Assembly (NCBI RefSeq): GCF_040581485.1
Contig: NC_090128.1
Span: forward strand, 16,339,431 to 16,403,430
Direction of reading: 5' to 3'
Origin: Linepithema humile
Lineage: Eukaryota; Arthropoda; Insecta; Hymenoptera; Formicidae
DNA: 64,000 nt
Part shown: piece after piece, positions 1 through 11,101 of the stretch
Layout of the letters: every line of letters starts with the position of its first letter
How positions within the stretch are numbered: position 1 is the first letter of the stretch
The notes under the pieces: generated by a model
The model's database searches: none
What the model saw: the letters and a program-made list of their open reading frames with translations, nothing else
Told to the model about the DNA's origin: nothing
Position numbers and translations under genes: made by a program

Positions 1-383
1 AAAACCTCACCAGTATTCATAAAACAAAACTTACATTTTATCATAAAAATAAACATTTAATTAAATAAAATCTGTTTAATTATAATACTAATGAACACAT
101 AAAATAACATATATATTATAATTATATTGAATATATATATTACTATATTATTGTTTAATAAATATCACAAATAAAATCTTATTGAATTAATATCACAAAT
201 AAAAAATTTATTTATTAATATTACAAATTAAAAAAAAAATAACTAATATAAACTCTGAAAATAAATAAAACATTAATATTCCCAAATTAATAGGTCTTTA
301 TCCTAATTAATAAAAAAAGAAAAGTAATTATTAAATGTGCGTGTGTAAAAAAATAAAAAATAAAAATAAAATTAAAAAAAATA
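1..383. other. AT-rich flank without a gene
   Basis: Very AT-rich sequence with short A and T runs and no ORF of note. It lies 3' of the minus-strand hAT transposase ORF and could include its 3' UTR and one terminus. I could not find a matching terminal inverted repeat on the other side of the ORF. Confidence 0.5.
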
Positions 384-2402
384 TCAAGCACTATCAGATT
401 TGTGTTTTGAATATAAATTTTGTGCATTATGCAACTCTAAATGTCTATCATCAACTTCAAAATTAATACAATTAATATTATCGGCCTGAAAACTCGAACG
501 AATTGTACAAATTGCGGAAGTTATGCTATCGGATAAAGAATTTCTTTTTTTATTTTTGACATCTGTAACAATGGAAAATATTCTTTCTGCTTCCGCATTT
601 GAATGAGGAAAAGTAAGCACTGACTCAACTAATAATTCTAAATTTGGAAACATTTTTTCCTCATTAAAATCTTTATAATGAAATATTTTTTGCCACATTT
701 CGTCTACTTCTAATAAAGCTAATTCTATTTTCTCTGTATCATTAATAACTGTTGGCAAAATTCTCCATTCAAATCCTAATTTTGTTATGTCAATATTTTC
801 AAAATGTGAAGCAATAATTGACAAGTCTTTAATTTCATTTCTGCCTTCATCATAAAGTGCAATTTTGGCATCTAAAAAAGTTAATTGTTTAAAAAATGAA
901 TTTTTATAAGGCAAACGTTTTAACATTTCTTTAAGTGCTGTTATATAAAAATTTAAACATGTTAATTTAATATCTTGCACGAATACTAATGGCTGATTTA
1001 CCAAAAAACTTTCACAATCTGGTCCCACATATATATCTAACAGATATTTAATATTCCTCTCATCGTCTACATTTAAAGTAACAATATCTTTCAAAGTCTC
1101 CGGAACCATAAAATTTTGAGCTATTTGATGAATAATTTGTTGACTACTGTTATATAATTTATGAATTAAAATTTTACGGGATTGGAAAAGAATATTAAAA
1201 TTATTAAAAAAATGTAACGAATATTTTAAAAATAGTAAATAAGCTTTTATAGATTCATCATTTAATTGAGCTAAGATGGCTTCTGCAGACTGGGATTTAT
1301 CTTCTACAACAGCAACAAGAAAATAATTTTTCAAAACTTCCCAGTTCTCAAGGAGTCTAATTACGCAATTATGTAATACAAGCCATCTTGTATTTGATAA
1401 TTTAAGAGGTTTCTTTTTCTCAACATTAAAAAATTTCTGAAATTCGCCTAAAATTGCACATCTTTTTGCACTGCCTGAAATATAAGTACTAACATTTCTA
1501 ATTAAATTTTCACATCTTTTAGGCAATTTTTCACACGCTTTACTTGCTACAATAGCGGATGAATGGCAAATACAATTTAATAGCACTACACCGGGTACTT
1601 CAGTTTTTAAATGAGAAAAAAAAGAATTATTACATCCCGTCATTACCGATGCATTATCGCTTGCCATCCCAACAATATTTTTAATAGGAATATTTTTTTT
1701 ATTTAAAAATATTTTAAAAGTTTTAAAAATGTTACTAGCGGTACAATTTGTAGCATCTAATGCTAATAATTCTAATAATTGTGTTTTAATTTTTTTATCT
1801 GTTGGTGAAATAAATTTAACAAGTAAGCACATAAACTTTGTATCAGTTATATCTGTGCTTTCGTCTATTAAAATCGAAAATTTCCGTATTTGCAAAATTT
1901 CTACTAACTTTTCTACTTCGCGTTTTGCAATAACATTTTCTACAATTTTAGTACATTTAGTATATTTCAGTGAAAGATTTTGTGTAACTTCAGGCTCTAT
2001 ACAAATATCTTTTAACAATGGAATTAAATGATCCGCGGTGCAAAAAGCAATATTATGCTCAGCAAAAAAAGCAGCTAACTTTATTTCCGCGCGTTTTACT
2101 TTATTTTTGTGTAATACACGCTCGTTATAATTATGATTGAGGCTTTGATTTTGAGGCTTTATGTTAGTTAAATGTGTTTCCGTTTGTGAATGTTGCGTTA
2201 AATTCGTTTTACAACATCTGATAGTCTTGTTACACACGACACAAAGAGCTTTATTTTTCTCGGGATGAGGAGCCAACCATCCTTTAAAACAATCTTCATC
2301 TAACCACGATAAATTAAAATTTCTAATTGTTCGTTTTTTAACAGCTCCTTTTTTTTTATTATTGATATCATGCATACTACTATCCATACTACTACTATCC
2401 AT
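384..2402 (-). CDS. hAT-superfamily transposase, BED-finger type
   Basis: An uninterrupted 672-residue ORF with the layout of a hAT transposase, a nuclear enzyme that cuts and pastes its own DNA element. Residues about 25-80 form a BED/TTF-type zinc finger (paired Cys in CVVC, then His at SQTETH). The RNase H-like core shows IDESTD (first catalytic Asp) and GMASDNASVM (second acidic site), then the CHSSAIVASKAC Cys/His motif and NTRW. The C-terminus has the hAT dimerisation signature AEAERIFS with the conserved Glu. The length is normal for the family. The Ser/Asp-rich N-terminus (MDSSSMDSSM) makes the first ATG plausible. It is probably an autonomous or recently active element, but terminal repeats were not identified, so a domesticated copy cannot be excluded. 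Confidence 0.9.
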   Translation of the reverse strand: MDSSSMDSSMHDINNKKKGAVKKRTIRNFNLSWLDEDCFKGWLAPHPEKNKALCVVCNKTIRCCKTNLTQHSQTETHLTNIKPQNQSLNHNYNERVLHKNKVKRAEIKLAAFFAEHNIAFCTADHLIPLLKDICIEPEVTQNLSLKYTKCTKIVENVIAKREVEKLVEILQIRKFSILIDESTDITDTKFMCLLVKFISPTDKKIKTQLLELLALDATNCTASNIFKTFKIFLNKKNIPIKNIVGMASDNASVMTGCNNSFFSHLKTEVPGVVLLNCICHSSAIVASKACEKLPKRCENLIRNVSTYISGSAKRCAILGEFQKFFNVEKKKPLKLSNTRWLVLHNCVIRLLENWEVLKNYFLVAVVEDKSQSAEAILAQLNDESIKAYLLFLKYSLHFFNNFNILFQSRKILIHKLYNSSQQIIHQIAQNFMVPETLKDIVTLNVDDERNIKYLLDIYVGPDCESFLVNQPLVFVQDIKLTCLNFYITALKEMLKRLPYKNSFFKQLTFLDAKIALYDEGRNEIKDLSIIASHFENIDITKLGFEWRILPTVINDTEKIELALLEVDEMWQKIFHYKDFNEEKMFPNLELLVESVLTFPHSNAEAERIFSIVTDVKNKKRNSLSDSITSAICTIRSSFQADNINCINFEVDDRHLELHNAQNLYSKHKSDSA

Positions 2403-2673
2403 TTTATTATCTATACTAATATTGCACTACTATTGCACTACTATTTTGGTGTTATATAATTTTTACTTACTCATATCCGTCTCGTCCTGTCCTGTGTAGT
2501 AGCTCGTTGTCCGGATCTTCAATCTGACAGCTCTGGTTCTACCTGTGTGGATCCCGCCAAAAGTACACCAGTGCGCATCCATCGTACGTCACTGTTTTTA
2601 CGCTCGTTAGGCCGCGCATGCGCGCCCATCCGGGCAAGTCTGGGAGCACTGAGTCAGTCGGCCGTCAGCCAGG

Positions 2674-2680
2674 TATAAAA
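2674..2680 (+). promoter_or_regulatory. TATA box of LTR-like unit A
   Basis: TATAAAA followed by GAGG. The same TATAAAAGAGG context occurs in LTR-like unit B on the opposite strand at 48,375-48,381, so it is a conserved core promoter of this LTR family. Confidence 0.6.
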
Positions 2681-2740
2681 GAGGTCCGGCTGTCTATTTT
2701 ACCAGATCCTGTTTGCTGCTAGACAGCAAATATCCCTCTA

Positions 2741-2885
2741 CGAGCGTTCTCGTATTCCCACCGAGCGTACTCGGCCCCAAGCCTCTCATACGAGTGTTCT
2801 CGTATACCCGCCGAGCGTATTCGGCTCCTCATCTCTCAAACACAAGCGTTCTCGTGTACCCGCCGAGCGTACTCGGCTTCTGATC
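2741..2885 (+). repeat. Array of six alternating short palindromes
   Basis: Six imperfect dyads of the type stem-4 bases-stem alternate between a CGAG...CTCGTA form (for example TACGAGCGTTCTCGTA) and a CCGAG...CTCGGC form (for example GCCGAGCGTACTCGGC). They start about 60 bp past the TATA box, so they would be transcribed into the leader RNA. A longer version with about 16 units sits in unit B. Confidence 0.75.
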
Positions 2886-3546
2886 CAAATATCGCGTTTC
2901 CGCACACCGGATTTAAAGTCAAACTTCATCCGGCAGGTAAAACCGCGTTGACTAATCCGCGCCGCTGAGCGACTCGTATCGATCGACTATCGAACGGACT
3001 CGTGACGCATCTACGAACGCGCCCGCCGACAGGCGCTCCGTCGTAGGCCAACCGCAACGACTCGATCGTACGCGCTTGCGCTAAACATTTCGTCGATCGC
3101 ACCAAGATATTTCACGTCACGCGTAGACGAATCACACGCCGTCTTAACATGCTCGTCACGTTTAGACGAATCACACGTCACCTTTATACACTCGAGCATT
3201 TATACAAATCATACGAAGTACATTTATACGAATTACACATCGCATTTATACACCTCACACACCACATTTATACAAATCATACATCGCATATACACACTGT
3301 CATCAAGATTATTATTTATTCAATAAACATTTCATTTTGTTATCATCTTTCAAACGCGAGTTCTTATTGACGTACCCCCAACCGAACGAACCCGGATTCC
3401 GGCGAGCTATACCGCGCCCAAAAAGCTCACACGGTTTCAAACAATATAATTGTTACGTACAACGCATGTTATATTGCAGTTACATTGTTGAGTGGAAAAT
3501 TATAACATTGAGGTTATGTTACTGTTAACTTTTGTTTACTGGGAAT

Positions 3547-4160
3547 CAGTGATGCGATATCTACTACCGGGCTCGCGGCTCTCGAGGCCCAACACAAGTA
3601 AGAAGCGCTTACGTCACGCGTCTGTGTGCGCTCGGCCGTTCGGCTATAGAGAGAGAGCGGACGTCTCTGTCTTGCTACCATCGAGCCGACGTAAACACAT
3701 TGCGGACGGCAAATGCTCAAAAACAAGCGCTTTTAATCGAGTAAGGCGAGTGCTTAGCGGATTCGAAGTCCCGTATTCGAGACTTGATTTTCGCAACTTT
3801 TTTTTTTCTTTTTTCCACATTTGTTTCTAACAGTGTAAGTTAGTTAATAATGTTTTTTTGGCTAAAAAATATTATTTCGTATATTAATAATATATTTGCA
3901 TATGTTAAACTAATAACTAATTATTTTAAAAAGAATACTAATTTGCTATTATAAATAGAAAAATGAAGTCATTTTACAACATACATATTGCAACAAAGTG
4001 CAATTTAACATGTGCAATTATTGTTAATAAATATAAAATAATATTTTTTAGCCAAAAGCATTATCTAATGATTCACTTGATGGTACAGTGCTAGAAACAA
4101 ATATCGAAAAAGAAAAAAAATGTTACAAAAGCAGTTTTCAAATACAAGATTTTCAATATT
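3547..4160 (+). repeat. Left inverted arm of the hAT foldback element
   Basis: About 610 bp that reappear inverted at 4,960-5,557 and continue after the gypsy insertion at 45,468-45,495. It contains a GC-rich outer third and an AT-rich inner part. The segment GCGGATTCGAAGTCCCGTAT near 3,758 resembles the T-arm (B-box) of a tRNA. Confidence 0.85.
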
Positions 4161-4959
4161 CCTGCCACCGTGAGACGTGCGAGTGAATAAACGCAAAATC
4201 TTGAAACAGACGAAGACGGAAGAAGTGTGTTAAGATTGCAGTTTTCGTATTCAGCTGTTGTTGTATTTAGCTGTTTTAATAGAAAAATAAAATATATACA
4301 GAAATTGTTGAAAATTAAATTACATATAACACTAAACTTTCATACATTTATTTTCAATAATTTCTTTATACATTTTATTTCTCTATATGTACTTTATACT
4401 ACTTTATAACAATCTTCAAACCATAAAAGAATTTTTTAATAGACGGTCAAGAATTTAGAGAAATTTACTTTTATTTTAACTTTAATTATTTATTTTATTT
4501 TTATATTTATTTCTTTTATTTTTGCACAAGATATAGTCCATCAACATCAAGACAATAAAAATTACTTTTACCTTAAATTATAATATTAAAAAAGTAGTAC
4601 GATAAGGCTCCAGGCGACGGTCCACTTAAAAAAAATCGAACGCGCCTAGTTAGTGGAACCTCAAAGGTGGTGTGGAAGACCACTATTAATAACACTTAAA
4701 ATTACTAATGAACTAATAATACGCTACACATACTTTAACATGCTAACAAGAGTGCAATAAATCTTCGATCTATTTGACTGCATTTGTAAGATGTATTTGA
4801 CTGCATTGTATGTTACCGTTTCTCCACTAATCTCCACAGTACAGTAACTTTTGCTAATATGCAGTAATTTAAAATAAATAGTTAAAAATTTTCCAGGTGT
4901 GTAATCTTTTAATAGAGATAAATGTTAAGAAGCAAGCGTGGCTAATCGATTACGGCGAG
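4161..4959. other. Centre of the hAT foldback element, no gene
   Basis: About 800 bp between the arms without a coding ORF. The part around 4,600-4,700 (CAGGCGACGGTCCACTT, then AACCTCAAAGGTGGTG) is nearly repeated at about 56,730-56,810 in the second copy, which confirms that it belongs to the element. Confidence 0.7.
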
Positions 4960-5557
4960 TGGCAGGAATATTGAAAATCTTGTATTTGAAAACTGCTTTT
5001 GTAACATTTTTTTTCTTTTTCGATATTTGTTTCTAGCACTGTACCATCAAGTGAATCATTAGATAATGCTTTTGGCTAAAAAATATTATTTTATATTTAT
5101 TAACAATAATTGCACATGTTAAATTGCACTTTGTTGCAATATGTATGTTGTAAAATGACTTCATTTTTCTATTTATAATAGCAAATTAGTATTCTTTTTA
5201 AAATAATTAGTTATTAGTTTAACATATGCAAATATATTATTAATATACGAAATAATATTTTTTAGCCAAAAAAACATTATTAACTAACTTACACTGTTAG
5301 AAACAAATGTGGAAAAAAGAAAAAAAAAAAGTTGCGAAAATCAAGTCTCGAATACGGGACTTCGAATCCGCTAGGCACTCGCCTTACTCGATTAAAAGCG
5401 CTTGTTTCTGAGCATTTGCCGTCCGCAATGTGTTTACGTCGGCTCGATGGTAGCAAGACAGAGACGTCCGCTCTCTCTCTATAGCCGAACGGCCGAGCGC
5501 ACACAGACGCGTGACGTAAGCGCTTCTTACTTGTGTTGGGGCTCGAGAGCCGCGAGC
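4960..5557 (-). repeat. Right inverted arm of the hAT foldback, split by gypsy
   Basis: Inverse copy of 3,547-4,160. It stops at ...CGCGAGC (5,557), where the gypsy LTR starts, and resumes as GAGCCCGGTAGTAGATATCG at 45,468. Confidence 0.85.
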
Positions 5558-5904
5558 TGTTACGTGCCGCAACTTATAGTTTCTTATATTACTCTTTTTA
5601 TTCGAACCTTTGAACCTTTTTTATCTTTACTCGTTCTTGATCCTAAACACATGACCCTTCGATGACTGCAATAAACATAAACGCTGTCCCTATGCCTAAC
5701 GCATATTTTCCTTTTGACAAAACCGCTTCCTTCCAATAAACGTTCCGCCGCTACGATTTTCCTACAGCACCTTAAACGAAGATCATTCTCGCCAGTTCAG
5801 TTCTCGATCAAAGCTCAAACCAGCAACACCGAATAAAGACTTTTTCCACAAACGTGTCCCGACTTATTCTAAATAATCTATTACGTAGCTATACGCTCGT
5901 AACA
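5558..5904 (+). repeat. 5' LTR of the gypsy element
   Basis: 347 bp, TGTTACG...CGTAACA, the same length as the 3' LTR at 45,121. AATAAA motifs occur inside, including one near 5,832. Confidence 0.92.
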
Positions 5905-5906
5905 AT

Positions 5907-5923
5907 TGGTGGCAGCGGTGGGA
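5907..5923 (+). other. Primer-binding site candidate
   Basis: TGGTGGCAGCGGTGGGA begins two bases after the 5' LTR. PBS sequences start with TGG, complementary to the tRNA CCA end. I cannot assign the primer tRNA by eye. Confidence 0.6.
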
Positions 5924-6391
5924 TTGTTTGTGTGTAAAAGTGCGGAAATTTTTGCTATAATTGAGCTGATTGCTGTTAGTTAATATCAAGTGAAAGAAAG
6001 TTAGAGATCCGGAATTCGAGAAAACTTTGTAGCCAAGCAAAGCTATCAAGTAGAAGAACTGAGGTCAATCATAACTTGGTGCTATCCTGACGAAATTAAC
6101 GGGAGCACATTTCGATCAACCTGCTGAGATCCTGTCTGTTAGCCGATAAAACCACGACGCGTAGTTTACAACCTACCCCGAGGAAAAAGGCATCAGGACG
6201 CTCCTGGACGAGCACAGCAGCTAACGAAGGAAAAGGACAGCAACAACGAGACTCCGTGGACGGCCAGCACGAAAAAAGGTCAACCCTCATCATCATCTCA
6301 TCTACGTCATTATCATCAATTCATCTATATCTACCAGCGGCGTGAAACCATCTCGTCATAGATATGCTGCGCATCGTACTTCTGTAAGTCT
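5924..6391 (+). other. Gypsy 5' leader
   Basis: Untranslated leader between the primer-binding site and the gag start. TGTAAGT just upstream of gag (about 6,382-6,388) resembles a splice donor and could serve a spliced env transcript, as in errantiviruses; this is an inference. Confidence 0.45.
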
Positions 6392-7699
6392 ATGAATTTT
6401 GTAAACTTTAGAGACACTAAAGCGCATTATAATACAGACAGTTCGGAAAGTAGTTTGTCGATTAGTTATATTAGCGATAATAATTCTAAACATAATCACG
6501 TAATCTCAAATCTAGAAACAATCAATATGAACGATCGAACAGAAACGGTAGAGTCAGCGCAAGGCGTAGATCATTTTGGCACAAATCTAGAAAGTCGAAG
6601 ATCCTCGACGAGTAACAGTAGCTATTTTCCCGTCCGTAATAGTTTATCGCTCATACCTGTTTTTAATGGAAAAAATATTCCAGTGACGCAATTTACAGCA
6701 GATTGTAAAGGAGTTAATGACTTAGTCGAGCCAGACGATAGGTTATTTTTCTTTAGATCGGTCTTACAAGTTAAATTAACGGGAGATGCCGCGTTAGTGA
6801 GAACAATCTATACAATAAATAATCTTGATGATTTATGCAAAGCATTAGAAAAGGAATTCGGAAATTCCAAAAGTTTTGACCATTAGGAAGTGGAAATTAA
6901 TAAACTTCAGCAAAAAAGAAATGAATCCATTGAAGATTATGCTACTAGAACCAGAAAATTAAACTCTGAAATAATCCTTGCAATTTCTAATTACCCTGAT
7001 CCAACAGCAAGAGCAGGACTAAGAATCTTTGCAATGAATAAATTAATTACTCATTTCTTAGGCGGATTACACAATCAAACGCCACAACTTCTTTTATCAC
7101 AAAAATTTAACACGTTAGAAGACGCAATAAAAAGTGCAACTAGGTATATTACAACATCTAATTATCATTCAGAAAGATTTAGACAAAATAAATTCAACGA
7201 TACATCGCGAATAACTTGTAATTACTGCAGGAAAATAGGACACACTGAAAACGAATGTAGGAAAAAACGTTACGATTCACAAAATGCCTCTCGTGAAAAT
7301 CAAAATTCTTGGCAAAATAACCAATATAATAACGTCAGACGCGAGCAAAATTTTTCGCGGAATAATAACCCGAACGGAAACAGATTTAACAGTAACCAAA
7401 ATTTTTCTAACACTAACTATCAACCCAACCGGTTTAACCAACCCAATCAATATAATCAAGCGAATTATCAACGTAATAATTTATCTAACAACCTACCTAA
7501 TAATTCAACTAATAATTCATATTTAAACTACCATGGCCAAGCGAAAAGCGCGCAACGTCAAGGCCAAATATCGAGTCGCGCACATCCGATTCAATCACTA
7601 GAACAAGAGCAAGAACATATACAATCAGAACAACCTCAAGAAATCTTATATCAATCCCATTCGAAGAACTTAGAAATTCAGGAGACAGATTCTTGTTAG
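6392..7699 (+). pseudogene. Gypsy gag, broken by an in-frame stop
   Basis: Gag packages the element RNA into particles. The ORF opens at 6,392 and is closed by an in-frame TAG at 6,884-6,886. It continues in the same frame to 7,699, so this is a point nonsense change, not a frameshift. The downstream part has a retroviral zinc knuckle (CNYCRKIGHTENEC, about 7,215-7,257) followed by a long Asn/Gln-rich, basic tail typical of insect gypsy Gag. The protease frame starts just before its end, shifted by -1, which suggests ribosomal frameshifting between gag and pol. I saw no textbook slippery heptamer. Confidence 0.8.
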
Positions 7700-8376
7700 A
7701 TACAGGCGCTGATATTAACATCATTAAAGCTAACGCATTAGAGCGCGATACACTTGTGTATGTCGATGAACAAGTAGAAATTCAAGGCATAACCGAAGAA
7801 AAGCAACAAACTCTCGGAACTGCATACTTACATTCAAATACGGGAGTTCACGAATTTCATGTAGTGCCCAGTAAATTCCCTTTGAAGGAACAAGGAATTA
7901 TAGGTTCTACATATCTGCGTCAAGAAAACGCGAAAATTGACTTCAAAACGCGAACGGTAACAATTAGCAATAATCAAAGATACCCATTAGAATTTAGTAA
8001 TCGAATAACGTTACCGAGTAGAAGTATTTGCCCTGTGATGTTACAAACGAAACATTATAACATTGATAATGCATTCATAGATCACAAAGAGTTAGAACGT
8101 GGTGTTTTTCTAATGAATAGCATAGTAAAAGTGAATCACGCGGGAGAAACGTATACATACGTGACAAACACGACTGAAAAAGAAGTAGAACTAGAGTTAC
8201 CTGAGATCTATGTAGAGCCAGTGGATATTACCACGAGCCCGAGGGACAGCCCAACATATAAGATAGACTCGGTAATCTCAAATAATGTAACAAAAAGATT
8301 AAAATTATTAAAACAGAATTTAAGATTAGATCATTTAAATGAAGAAGAAAAACAGTCAATACAACCTATAATTGAA
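7693..8376 (+). pseudogene. Gypsy pol, first part: aspartic protease
   Basis: Start of the pol frame, at -1 relative to gag. It carries the retropepsin active site LLDTGADINII at its start, followed by a linker that leads into RT. The frame is cut at 8,376 by the DIRS insertion and resumes in register at 41,196, after the shared GAA triplet. The stop at 8,377-8,379 belongs to the inserted DNA. Protease, RT, RNase H and integrase were therefore one polyprotein. Confidence 0.85.
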
Positions 8377-8560
8377 TGATCAAACGAGCCCGCCTTCGGC
8401 GGGCTCGTTTGATCAAAATTATATGAAGTGTCTCGTTCGAAGATGATATTATTGTAGTCATGCTTGTCATGCCTAGTACCACAACGTTTAGCGCTTATAA
8501 TTTTTTAAACTTGGCGCCTTTCCGCCATTTGGTGTCCCCCTATCCTCATATTGTTTTGTG
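8377..8560 (+). repeat. Left inverted terminal repeat of DIRS
   Basis: Begins with a 39-bp palindrome (8,377-8,415; arms TGATCAAACGAGCCCGCC) that can fold into a strong hairpin. It is followed by GTGTCTCGTTCG and ~130 bp that recur inverted at 41,040-41,185. Confidence 0.85.
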
Positions 8561-8664
8561 TAAGAACATGAATTATCACGAAGTAACTGGAAGATGATAG
8601 TGGGTATGTTTTTTGGGGTCTTAATTTAAGGTAAGGAATCAATGTTTATGGGGGGGAGAACCTA

Positions 8665-8777
8665 TCATCTTCGAACGAGACACTTCATATAATTTTGATC
8701 AAACGAGCCCGCCGAAGGCGGGCTCGTTTGATCATTCAATTATATTATGTGTCTCGTTCTCGATGATATTATTGTAG
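8665..8777. repeat. DIRS internal complementary region (circle junction copy)
   Basis: 8,665-8,734 is the reverse complement of the left end 8,377-8,446. Then comes TTC (8,735-8,737), and 8,738-8,777 is the reverse complement of the right end 41,156-41,195 (40 bp, one mismatch seen). In DIRS elements this region templates completion of the ends and marks the circle junction. Confidence 0.88.
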
Positions 8778-8821
8778 TTTTTTAGAGCTTGCGTGATAAT
8801 TCTTTATTTTCTTTATTGAAC

Positions 8822-9751
8822 TTACTTTTTAACATTATTCTTCTTATTTTTTAATATTACACGCGCAAATTGGTCATTCGGAGTCTGAATTGATTTATTA
8901 TAAAACTTAAAGAAGGTTTGTGAACCTGGTGCCCAACCGGCACTACGTCTTATAGCTGTTATGTCTACTCCTTGCTTGTAAGCCGCAGATACTGCTGCAT
9001 GTCGTGTACTATACGCTGTAAACTGGTTGGTATCAACTCCAGCTTTACCTAAAAGTCTTTTAATCCAATGACCAATAGTTTGTGATGATATTGCACCAAA
9101 GGGTTTCACTGTTGCTATAAATAACCTTTTGTTATTTTTATTTCTTAACTTTTTAGTATAATCTATATAATCTAGGATTGCAGATGCCACACATAAACCT
9201 GGTTTCTCCTTAAAAGATGGTAATATTAATTCTGGTTGGAAAGCTCCAGGCCTAGAAGTTTTTATTCGTTCTGTAATTTTAATATTTAACCCTGTATCCG
9301 ATTTCACTATATTATCAATATCTATTAGCGATATAGTTTGAAGCCTCTGAGCGGTTGTTAAGGCTAGCAGTGTTACCACTTTTTCCCCAGCTTCCCTTAA
9401 ATTCAATTCTTTAAGAGGGTGTAATTTTTCAATGTAGTTAAGTACCGGAGTAATATCCCATGTTGTAGCGTATTTTGGAATAGATGGTCTTTGTTTAAAT
9501 ACTCCTTTTAAGAACCGACTAATTAAACCATCCTTATTAATATCATATATTGAGATTAAGGAAACTGTGGAACGAGTAGTATTTAAAGTGCTATAACTTG
9601 CACCTTTCTTGAAAAGATTATTTAGAAATTTGATAATTTCCGTCGTTTTTGCATTAAATAAGTCTATTTTTTCTAAATGTGCGAATTCCCACCAGCGTTT
9701 TAAGCTACATTCGTATTGTCTCAGCGTTGTTTTTGTGATAGAATCGATCAT
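8822..9751 (-). CDS. DIRS tyrosine recombinase
   Basis: A 309-residue protein of the phage-integrase/tyrosine recombinase type that inserts the DIRS DNA circle. An N-terminal SAM-like DNA-binding part (about 1-90) precedes the catalytic domain. The motifs are the Arg I box TAQRLQTISL, the HxxR-type motif as STRHAAVSAA, the GW box RSAGWAPGSQ, and the nucleophile Tyr in FFKFYNKS. The frame is open upstream of the first ATG into the end of the RNase H ORF, so the two probably overlap and the ATG at 9,751 need not be the true start. It looks intact and is the best preserved gene of this element. Confidence 0.88.
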   Translation of the reverse strand: MIDSITKTTLRQYECSLKRWWEFAHLEKIDLFNAKTTEIIKFLNNLFKKGASYSTLNTTRSTVSLISIYDINKDGLISRFLKGVFKQRPSIPKYATTWDITPVLNYIEKLHPLKELNLREAGEKVVTLLALTTAQRLQTISLIDIDNIVKSDTGLNIKITERIKTSRPGAFQPELILPSFKEKPGLCVASAILDYIDYTKKLRNKNNKRLFIATVKPFGAISSQTIGHWIKRLLGKAGVDTNQFTAYSTRHAAVSAAYKQGVDITAIRRSAGWAPGSQTFFKFYNKSIQTPNDQFARVILKNKKNNVKK

Positions 9752-9783
9752 TACATCTATCGCATCTTCTGTTAATCCTTTTC

Positions 9784-10587
9784 TTAAGAATGCTGACCTG
9801 ATAACCTGCCTGCCATTAATGAAAGGTGGGACCCTAATGGATGGCTCCTGTCTCTGTAAGGAGATAATAATAGCGTACTATTAGGTTTGAATATGATAGT
9901 GCGCTCAATGAGGAGTGATGAAAAAAGGGGGTACCACGGTTGAGTGGGCCATAACGGTACTACAATAGTGCCTATAGCTTTATCATTAATTATTTTTCTT
10001 AATGTTTTCAGAATGAGTGCGAAGGGAGGAAAGGCATAAAAATTTTCCTCTTTTTCCCATGATACAGTAAAGGCGTCAATCGATTGCGCTTCTGGATCCG
10101 GGAATCTAGAATAAAATTTTTTACATTTAGTATTTAATCTAGATGCAAATAAATCTATTGAAAAAGGACCGAATTTTTTCTCTATTTGTTTGAAAACTTT
10201 CTGAGAAAGTTCCCATTCAGAATCTATATTAATATTTCGTGACGCTCTGTCAGCTTCTATATTCTCCGCCGAAGGAATATATGATGCCTTTAACCATATT
10301 TTCCTTTCTTCGCACCATTTCCAAATTTTTCTCGAAAGCTCACTAAGATGTGGATACTGTACATCACCAGCTCTATTAATGTAAGCAATAGCGGTAGTGT
10401 TATCTAGTCTTAGTAACACCTCACATTGTGATAACTGTGACGCAAAACATTTCACCGCAAAAAAGGCCGCTAATAATTCAAGGTAATTAATATGATTTTT
10501 CTTCTCTTGTTTGTTCCAAAAACCAAAGGCCTCTGAACCATTACAGTAGCAACCCCAACCTGATAAAGAAGAATCAGAAAATATTTC
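9784..10587 (-). pseudogene. DIRS RNase H and methyltransferase-like domain (3' part of RT ORF)
   Basis: After the breakpoint at 10,587 the frame reads EIFSDSSLSGWGCY, the first acidic motif of a DIRS RNase H. It is followed by LELLAAFFAVK (second acidic residue), RLDNTTAIAYINR (third) and AENIEADRASR (last Asp). The C-terminal part, from GPFSIDLFASRLN with the VPLWPTQPWYPL motif, is the adenine-methyltransferase-like domain typical of DIRS. The codon at the edge is shared with the RT half at 38,502, so this was one ORF split by the 27.9 kb insertion. The ORF as it stands (to 10,701) starts in inserted DNA. Confidence 0.88.
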
Positions 10588-10590
10588 GAT

Positions 10591-10760
10591 CCCACATAGC
10601 AAAGATCTCCCCAGGACATCCCAATTTGATCGAAATAGTCCCAGTTTGATCCAGAACAAAACGTTATCCGTAGGATTACCTGAGGATATCCCGTGTAGCA
10701 TGTCCTGTGGATATCTTATGTACGATCTCCGCAGGACATCCCATTTTGATCAAAATGATT
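10591..10760 (+). repeat. Left terminus and subterminal dyads of the 27.9 kb element
   Basis: After CCCACATAGCAAA come repeated GGACATCCCA/GATATC motifs (for example CAGGACATCCCAATTTGATC), spaced some 50-110 bp apart. They are similar to, but not an exact mirror of, the right end. Confidence 0.75.
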
Positions 10761-11099
10761 CGAATGATACAGATCGATAATAAATAGTTATTCGTAGGAT
10801 TTCCTAAAGATATTTCTAGCACAAAAAATATACGTACATTAAAATTGCTGTTTCTTCAAATTTAGCAAAAGATTTCTTACATAAATATTTTTTAGTAAGA
10901 CATTTTTTTGCTTAATTTGAACAGAGAACAAATTTAATTTTGTGTGCATGCGTAAACACACATATAACATACAAATATAATTTTAATCCGTCCATTTGTT
11001 AAGAGCAAAGTACAAGTATATATAGAGAAAATATTTATTTCTATTATATGACGATACTAGAACTTGGTCATCGAGTTCTTGGTTCGAGAAGCCAGTATA
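10761..11099. other. AT-rich segment, no gene
   Basis: About 340 bp of AT-rich sequence inside the 27.9 kb element. I see no ORF or repeat structure in it. Confidence 0.4.
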
Positions 11100-11101
11100 T
11101 A

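Larger units (their letters stand above)
2493..3439 (+). mobile_element. LTR-like unit A (solo LTR, family shared with 46.3-48.6 kb)
   Basis: A GC-rich block with the parts of a retrotransposon LTR: a TATA box (TATAAAAG at 2,674), an array of small palindromes at 2,741-2,885, and a polyadenylation signal AATAAA at 3,322. Its last ~100 bases (CCGAACGAACCCGGATTCCGG to GGTTTCA at 3,439) match the end of LTR-like unit B at 46.3-48.6 kb. The segment around TATAAAAGAGG and CAGATCCTGTT is also shared. The 5' boundary is uncertain because no matching target duplication was found on the left. No internal coding region is attached. Confidence 0.65.

Noticed and set aside
2741..2885. CRISPR-like regular repeats
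   Set aside because: The units are imperfect palindromes that alternate between two forms and touch each other, without unique spacers, in a eukaryotic LTR context.
3492..3830. 112-residue ORF and its near copy at 5,289-5,504
   Set aside because: Mirror copies within the inverted arms of the hAT foldback element; no conserved domain.
8377..8415. Rho-independent terminator
   Set aside because: The hairpin looks like a bacterial terminator, but it is the palindromic end of a DIRS element in a eukaryotic genome.
8377..8734. Independent small TIR element between two palindromes
   Set aside because: At first it looks like a MITE with hairpin ends, but the second palindrome and its flank are the DIRS internal complementary region, which explains the whole arrangement.
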